Assembly: GCA_903970555.1 (NCBI GenBank)
Contig: CAJCJD010000219.1
Location: forward strand, 1 to 36,485
DNA: 36,485 nt
Origin: Vulcanimicrobiota bacterium
GTDB taxonomy: Bacteria; Pseudomonadota; Gammaproteobacteria; Xanthomonadales; Rhodanobacteraceae
Direction of reading: 5' to 3'
Below are positions 32,014-36,485 of this stretch, piece by piece (within the stretch, counting starts at the first letter, position 1; the number at the start of each line of letters is the position of its first letter). The notes under the pieces are model-generated. The model had not been told where the DNA came from and made no database searches. It was given only the letters and a program-made list of their open reading frames with translations. The translations under genes and the position numbers were made by a program.

Positions 32014-33036
32014 ATGAAGAGCCGTTGTGAGCGTTCCAACTTCGCAAAAACCGCACTATCCGCCGCTCTGGTGATTGCCTGCGCATTCGGCGCCGCCCTG
32101 CCCGCCGCGGCACAGACCGGCACGCAGACGCTGGTCATCGAGCCCGATCAGGGCCTGACCTCGATCTACAACCTGATCAACTCGGCCAAGTCGACCATCG
32201 ACATGACCATGTATGAACTTGTAGACACCACCGCGCAGAACGATCTCTGCAACGCTGCCGCCAACGGCGTCACCGTTCGCGTGATCCTTGATGTGAACGA
32301 TGAAAAGAGCAACAACACCACCGCCTACAACCAGCTCAAGAGCTGCGGCGTAAATGTGGTGTGGGCCTGGACCAAGTACGAAGCGACGCATCAGAAAACG
32401 ATCACGATCGATGCCGCGACGTCCAATGCCCAGACCGCGATCATGACGCTCAACCTCACCAGCCGCTACTACAGCACCACGCGCGATTTTGCGGTAATCG
32501 AGAACAACACCACCGATATCGCGGCGATCGAAGCGACCTTCAACAAGGATTTCGCACACGATTCGGTGACGCCCTCCGACGGTAGCGACCTGGTCTGGAG
32601 CCCCACCAACTCTCAGAGCTCCTTGCTTAGCGTGATCAACAACGCGACGACCAGTTTGCTGGTCGAGAACGAAGAGATGAGCGATACAGCGATCGTGGAT
32701 GCACTGGAATCGGCAGCCAAGCGCGGCGTCAGCGTTACGGTCGTGATGACCAACGACGACAATGACTACGAGAGCGAATTCAATGCGCTCTACAAAGCCG
32801 GTGTGAATATCAGCACCTATCCGGACAACGACACGGCGCTGTATATCCACGCTAAGGCCATCTTGGCCGACTATGGCAAATCCACTGCCGTCGCGTTCGT
32901 TGGCTCGGAGAACTTCTCCAGCGCGTCGTTGACTGAGAATCGCGAGCTGGGGCTGACCACCACCAATGCGAGCATCCTTTCTCAGCTCGAAACCACGATA
33001 AGCAGCGATGATGCGGGCGGCACGCCCTGGAACTAA
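32014..33036 (+). CDS. Secreted phospholipase D-like (HKD) protein
   Basis: A 340-aa exported protein of the PLD superfamily. The signal peptide is MKSRCERSNFAKTALSAALVIACAFGAALPAAAQ, cleaved after AAA or AAQ. Two HKD motifs lie in one chain: THQKTITID (His126, Lys128, Asp133) and YIHAKAILAD (His279, Lys281, Asp286). The second is followed by GSENFSSASLTENRELG, typical of the cardiolipin synthase/PLD/Nuc group. The start at 32014 has AAAGGAT upstream. It may cleave phospholipids or nucleic acid outside the cytoplasm; which one cannot be told. Monocistronic, convergent with the feo operon. Confidence 0.88.
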   Translation: MKSRCERSNFAKTALSAALVIACAFGAALPAAAQTGTQTLVIEPDQGLTSIYNLINSAKSTIDMTMYELVDTTAQNDLCNAAANGVTVRVILDVNDEKSNNTTAYNQLKSCGVNVVWAWTKYEATHQKTITIDAATSNAQTAIMTLNLTSRYYSTTRDFAVIENNTTDIAAIEATFNKDFAHDSVTPSDGSDLVWSPTNSQSSLLSVINNATTSLLVENEEMSDTAIVDALESAAKRGVSVTVVMTNDDNDYESEFNALYKAGVNISTYPDNDTALYIHAKAILADYGKSTAVAFVGSENFSSASLTENRELGLTTTNASILSQLETTISSDDAGGTPWN

Positions 33037-33056
33037 TGCGTCACGGTCGGTTGGCA

Positions 33057-33085
33057 AATCGCATGGGCGTCAAGCCCATGCGATT
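33057..33085. terminator. Hairpin between convergent PLD and feo operons
   Basis: aatcgcatgggc and gcccatgcgatt make a perfect 12-bp stem with a 5-nt loop. It lies 20 nt after the phospholipase stop and 17 nt before the end of the small Cys-rich gene on the other strand. The T-tract is short, but its placement fits a shared terminator. Confidence 0.6.
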
Positions 33086-33102
33086 CGCTTACAAAGCATC
33101 AC

Positions 33103-33405
33103 TCAGTGACGACGCGGTCGAAATTCCAACGGCATGGCATCACCATGCGCGCCAGCTGGCGGTTTGGGACCACAGGCCCCGCAGGTGCTGCAGCCATCGC
33201 TGCAACTGCCTGTTGCCTGTTTCGGTTGCAGACGACGACCCATCGCACGCAACCACGCGGCATGCCCAGGCTGACTGAAATGAATCGACGCGGCAGCCAG
33301 CCAGCGATTGGTGAGCACCGGCGCCAGCTTGCGAAACGCGACCAACGCGCTAGCCAGCACAATCAGCGCGATCACCATGTATTGAATAAGCAGGCTCGTA
33401 CTCAC
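33103..33405 (-). CDS. Small Cys-rich membrane protein encoded with FeoB (DUF6587-like)
   Basis: A 100-aa protein with one N-terminal membrane helix (LIQYMVIALIVLASALVAF) and a C-terminal cytoplasmic tail with the cluster SCSDGCSTCGACG, a possible iron or Fe-S site. It starts with GTG at 33405 in a GTGA overlap with feoB, so it is translationally coupled. Similar short Cys-rich proteins follow feoB in Xanthomonadales and probably replace or resemble FeoC. The iron-binding role is inferred from the Cys cluster and operon. Confidence 0.8.
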   Translation of the reverse strand: MSTSLLIQYMVIALIVLASALVAFRKLAPVLTNRWLAAASIHFSQPGHAAWLRAMGRRLQPKQATGSCSDGCSTCGACGPKPPAGAHGDAMPLEFRPRRH

Positions 33406-35243
33406 AGAAACAACCTCGCCACCTGATAAGTGATCAGCGACGCCGCATAGGCGACGCCGAACATGTAACCGAAGGAGATGGCCACGTTACGCCATGAATT
33501 GGTTTCACGGCGAATCACCGCGAGCGTGGACATGCACTGCGGCGCAAACGCGAACCACACCAGCAGCGACAGCGCCGATGCTAGGGAAATATTCGCAGTA
33601 AGCGCATGCGCGAGACCACCGGCCTGCGCGTCACCGCCGACCGCATACACCGTCGCCAGCGCCGCCACAGCGGTTTCACGCGCGGCGAACGCGGGGATCA
33701 GCGACAAGCTGATCTGCCAATTGAAGCCCAGTGGCGCAAAAATGAATTGCAGGCCACGACCAAGATAGCCGGCAATGCTGTAATCGATAGCCGGCCCGGT
33801 CGCACCGGCAGGCGGTGACGGAAAAGTGGAGATAAACCACATCAGCACCGTCAGTGCCAGAATCACGCCGGTCAGCCGCTTCAGGAAAACCAGGCTGCGC
33901 TCATACAAACCGATCGCCACATCGCGCGGTTGCGGCACGCGATACGACGGCAACTCCATCAGCAACGCATGTTCGCTTTGATCGCGACGCATGCGCTTGA
34001 TCACCCAGCCCACCGCCATCGCGCCGAGAATGCCGGCGACATACAACGCAAACAGCACCAGGCCTTGCAGATTGAAAATGCCGAACACGCGGTGCATCGG
34101 AATAAACGCGCCGATCAGCAACGCGTACACTGGCAGCCGCGCGGAACACGTCATGAGCGGCGCCACAAGAATGGTGGTGAGTCGATCGCGCGGATCCTGG
34201 ATGCTGCGTGTGCCCATGATGCCGGGGATCGCGCAGGCAAAGCTTGACAGCAGCGGAATAAAGGAGCGCCCGGTGAGACCCACCGACAACATCATGCGAT
34301 CCAGCAGGAATGCCGCACGCGGCAGATAGCCCGATTCCTCGAGCGTAAGAATGAAGAAGAACAGCACCAGGATTTCCGGCAGAAAGCCGAGCACCGTGCC
34401 CAAGCCAGTGCAGACCCCGTCCTTAACCAGACCTTGCAGCGGACCGGCTGGCAACCAGATCGCCAGATGCGCACCAAACCAGTCGAAGCCGGCACCGATC
34501 GCATCGGTCATCGGCTTGCCTACGGAGTACACCGCCTGGAACACCAGAAACATCACGACAGCCAAAATCAACAGACCGAATACCGGATGCAGCGCCCAGC
34601 GATCCAGTGCGTCATCGAGCGCCGCTGTCGCACGCGGCATGGTCACGGTAGCGCTGAGTATCTCGCGCACCTGCGCGTGCAGATTGACGCGGCTGGCTGC
34701 ATCATCCGGCTGCGCGGGCGCGGCATCTGGCAATTCGCCATCGACACGCTCGATCAGCGCACGCGCACCGCCACGCTTCACGGCGATGGTTTCCACCACC
34801 GGCAATCCCAGGCGCCGCTGCAATTCGGGCACATCGATATGGATGCCGCGACGGCGCGCGGTGTCCATCATGTTCAACGCCAACACCACCGGGCGACCAA
34901 GGCGTTTCACTTCCAGCACGAAACGCAGATGCAGGCGCAGGTTGGTGGCATCTGCCACGCAGACGATCAGGTCCGGTGCGGCCTCGCCTGGATAGTTGCC
35001 TTCCAGCACGTTGCGCGTAATCAACTCATCCGGACTGGTGACATCGAAGCTGTAGGTGCCGGGCAGATCAAGAATCTGCAACACGCGACCGGACGGCGCA
35101 GTGAAGCGCCCTTCCTTGCGCTCCACCGTCACACCGGCGTAGTTGGCCACCTTCTGACGGCCGCCGGTGAGCTGGTTGAACAAGGCCGTCTTGCCGCAAT
35201 TGGGATTGCCGACCAAGGCAATGCGCAGCGTGCCGGCGCTCAT
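33402..35243 (-). CDS. feoB: Ferrous iron transporter FeoB
   Basis: GTP-gated inner-membrane Fe2+ permease, 613 aa; it is shorter than E. coli FeoB (773). The G domain: G1 GNPNCGKTALF (residues 12-22), G2 Thr in YAGVTVERK, G3 DLPGTYS (59-65) and G4 NMMD. The membrane part has two Gate regions, with PRAAFLLDRMMLSVGLTGRSFIPLLSSFACAIPGIMGTR and PVYALLIGAF in the first half and SLSLIPAFAARETAVAALATVY in the second. The C-terminus ends early (YQVARLFL). ATGA overlap with feoA and GTGA overlap with the downstream small gene; transcription is probably under Fur control. Confidence 0.95.
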   Translation of the reverse strand: MSAGTLRIALVGNPNCGKTALFNQLTGGRQKVANYAGVTVERKEGRFTAPSGRVLQILDLPGTYSFDVTSPDELITRNVLEGNYPGEAAPDLIVCVADATNLRLHLRFVLEVKRLGRPVVLALNMMDTARRRGIHIDVPELQRRLGLPVVETIAVKRGGARALIERVDGELPDAAPAQPDDAASRVNLHAQVREILSATVTMPRATAALDDALDRWALHPVFGLLILAVVMFLVFQAVYSVGKPMTDAIGAGFDWFGAHLAIWLPAGPLQGLVKDGVCTGLGTVLGFLPEILVLFFFILTLEESGYLPRAAFLLDRMMLSVGLTGRSFIPLLSSFACAIPGIMGTRSIQDPRDRLTTILVAPLMTCSARLPVYALLIGAFIPMHRVFGIFNLQGLVLFALYVAGILGAMAVGWVIKRMRRDQSEHALLMELPSYRVPQPRDVAIGLYERSLVFLKRLTGVILALTVLMWFISTFPSPPAGATGPAIDYSIAGYLGRGLQFIFAPLGFNWQISLSLIPAFAARETAVAALATVYAVGGDAQAGGLAHALTANISLASALSLLVWFAFAPQCMSTLAVIRRETNSWRNVAISFGYMFGVAYAASLITYQVARLFL

Positions 35244-35485
35244 GCGGCCTCCTGCACTTGTACAGTGACCCGTGCCGCTTCGCTGCGCCGCAGGGCAAAC
35301 CGGGTGGAACCGATCTGGATCAACAGCGGATCGGCGCCGACCGGCCCGCGCGCTACCAGCCGCACCTGCTCACCCTCGACAAAGCCCAGGTCACGCAGAC
35401 GTTGCGCGATCGGGTCGTTAGGATGGACATCGTCAACGCGTTCAACCACGGCGGAAGCACCTTTCGGCAAATCGGACAGGCGCAC
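35240..35485 (-). CDS. feoA: Ferrous iron transport protein FeoA
   Basis: Small cytoplasmic SH3-like protein (81 aa) needed for FeoB activity. The typical region is IAQRLRDLGFVEGEQVRLVARGPVGADPLLIQIGSTRFALRRSEAARVTV. First gene of the feoA-feoB-Cys-rich protein operon, overlapping feoB by 4 nt; a probable Fur box lies 14 nt upstream of its start. Confidence 0.93.
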   Translation of the reverse strand: MRLSDLPKGASAVVERVDDVHPNDPIAQRLRDLGFVEGEQVRLVARGPVGADPLLIQIGSTRFALRRSEAARVTVQVQEAA

Positions 35486-35499
35486 GGTTTCATGCTTCT

Positions 35500-35519
35500 A
35501 AATAAGAATGGTTCGCATT
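35500..35519 (-). promoter_or_regulatory. Probable Fur box upstream of feoA
   Basis: On the minus strand the sequence reads AATGCGAACCATTCTTATTT, close to the gammaproteobacterial Fur consensus built from GATAAT-like hexamers (AATGCGAATCATTCTCATT-like sites). It ends 14 nt before the feoA start codon, where Fe2+-Fur would repress the feo operon under iron-rich conditions. Confidence 0.7.
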
Positions 35520-35608
35520 GTAACCTCTTTTCTCATGTAGTACAGCCAAACCGTCATCTTTAACGAGCAATGGTTAAGATGCCTCCGATTTGCTCCCAGG
35601 ACCGCCCC

Positions 35609-36403
35609 ATGCCCAGCGCCGTACAAATCAACGACCACGCCGGTATCCGCGAAGTGCGCCTCAACCGTCCGAAGGTGCATAACGCCTTCGACGACCAGCT
35701 GATCGCCGACCTGACCGCCGCGCTTCAGGACGCCGGCCGCGACCCGGCCGTACGCGTGGTAGTGCTGACCGGCGTGGGTGCCAGTTTCTCTGCCGGCGCC
35801 GACCTCAACTGGATGCGCGGCATGGCCACGGCCAGCGAAGCGCAGAACCGCGAAGATTCCTTGCGCCTCGCCGCACTGATGCGCACGCTGCAATTCCTGC
35901 CTAAGCCCACCATCGCCCGCGTCAACGGCGCGGCATACGGCGGCGGCGTGGGTCTGATCGCCTGTTGCGATATCGCCATCGGCGTGGACACCGCCAAGTT
36001 CGGTTTGACCGAAGTGAAGTTGGGCCTTGTACCTGCCGTGATCTCACCGTATGTGATCGCCGCCATCGGCGTTCGCCAGGCGCGTCGCCTGTTCCTCACT
36101 GGCGAAATTTTCGATGCCGAGATGGCCGAGCAGATCGGCCTGCTGCATCAAGCGGTGCCGGCGGAATACCTGGATGACACGGTGCACGAGATGCTCAAGC
36201 TGCTCGCCAAGGCCGGCCCGATGGCGCAGCATGAAGCGAAGCGTTTGGCGCTGGGCATACACGGGCTTACCGAGGAATCTGCCGAGCGTCTCGATCGCGA
36301 CAATGCTGCGCTGATTGCGCGGCTTCGCGTTTCTGCAGAGGGCCAGGAAGGGCTTGGCGCGTTTCTCGACAAGCGCGCACCCGCATGGAATATCAACAGC
36401 TAA
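35609..36403 (+). CDS. Enoyl-CoA hydratase/isomerase family protein, probable methylglutaconyl-CoA hydratase (LiuC-like)
   Basis: Crotonase-fold protein, 264 aa, hydrating 3-methylglutaconyl-CoA to HMG-CoA in leucine degradation, the step after MCC. Oxyanion-hole segments: VGASFSAGADLNWMRGMA and NGAAYGGGVGLIACCDIAI. The general acid/base Glu is in FGLTEVKLGLVPAVISPYV, a LiuC-type signature. The first crotonase Glu position is Gly (GGGVGL), as expected for this subfamily. The start at 35609 has AGGA 9 nt upstream; 35570 is less likely. It is divergent from feoA. Confidence 0.85.
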   Translation: MPSAVQINDHAGIREVRLNRPKVHNAFDDQLIADLTAALQDAGRDPAVRVVVLTGVGASFSAGADLNWMRGMATASEAQNREDSLRLAALMRTLQFLPKPTIARVNGAAYGGGVGLIACCDIAIGVDTAKFGLTEVKLGLVPAVISPYVIAAIGVRQARRLFLTGEIFDAEMAEQIGLLHQAVPAEYLDDTVHEMLKLLAKAGPMAQHEAKRLALGIHGLTEESAERLDRDNAALIARLRVSAEGQEGLGAFLDKRAPAWNINS

Positions 36404-36419
36404 CCGCAGAACCGCCCTC

Positions 36420-36485
36420 ATGACCAAGCCGATCTTGAACATCGCGCATGTCGTTATCCAGACCGCTGATCCCTCGCACGCCCCC
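36420..36485 (+). CDS. Start of an unidentified gene, cut by the window end
   Basis: An ATG 16 nt after the LiuC-like stop opens a frame of 22 codons to the edge (MTKPILNIAHVVIQ...). It is not the start of a biotin carboxylase subunit, which would begin with a K-I-LIANRGEIA pattern, so the operon partner liuD is not the next gene. Too short to identify. Confidence 0.45.
   Translation, partial: MTKPILNIAHVVIQTADPSHAP

Noticed and set aside
1..36485. CRISPR arrays, tRNA/rRNA genes, insertion sequences or prophage
   Set aside because: No regularly spaced direct repeats, no cloverleaf or rRNA-like sequence, no transposase or integrase frame was recognised in either strand.

Overview
The window looks like chromosomal DNA of a GC-rich gammaproteobacterium of the Xanthomonadales, most likely Rhodanobacteraceae (Dyella, Luteibacter, Frateuria or Rhodanobacter type). 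This is inferred from the gene mix: aryl-polyene/xanthomonadin-type pigment genes, a TraB/GumN protein, a short FeoB with a small Cys-rich partner, IcmF, leucine dehydrogenase and leucine-catabolism genes, plus REP-like hairpins. No taxonomic search was possible. No rRNA, tRNA, CRISPR array, transposase or phage gene was seen.

Layout. 1-2660 (-) is most of a fused isobutyryl-CoA mutase (icmF), running off the left edge. 2661-3100 is intergenic with two copies of a long palindromic repeat. 3101-4381 is a DAACS-family symporter with altered binding-site residues. 4394-5950 (-) is a TetR regulator and an alpha/beta hydrolase. 6333-7188 holds two small secreted WXXGXW-repeat proteins. 7346-8407 is a TraB/GumN protein. 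8710-9813 is leucine dehydrogenase.

10128-23149 is one long plus-strand operon for an aryl polyene (APE, xanthomonadin-like) pigment. It has two acyl carrier proteins, two complete ketosynthases, a chain-length-factor-like partner, a ketoreductase, two hotdog dehydratases, a thioesterase, a methyltransferase, two acyltransferases, a glycosyltransferase, a LolA-like carrier, an MMPL/RND exporter and a COG4648 membrane protein. Many genes overlap by 4 nt (ATGA/GTGA), which implies translational coupling. A small exported protein (23187-23627) follows. The window contains no intact aryl-CoA/ACP ligase and no gene for making the aromatic starter. At the place where the ligase would be expected (18007-18642), the first ~100 residues of the dehydratase resemble the C-terminal subdomain of an AMP-forming ligase without its catalytic lysine. 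This is the most interesting feature of the window.

23817-36403 carries dispersed leucine/acyl-CoA catabolism genes: isovaleryl-CoA dehydrogenase, acetyl-CoA acetyltransferase, methylcrotonyl-CoA carboxylase beta subunit and methylglutaconyl-CoA hydratase. Between them lie unrelated genes: a lipoprotein subtilisin autotransporter (25045-27999, -), an Ala-rich lipoprotein, a secreted phospholipase-D-like protein, and a feoA-feoB-small Cys-rich protein operon (-) behind a probable Fur box. With leucine dehydrogenase at 8710, they would cover several steps from leucine towards acetyl-CoA. The biotin carboxylase subunit and HMG-CoA lyase are not in the window.
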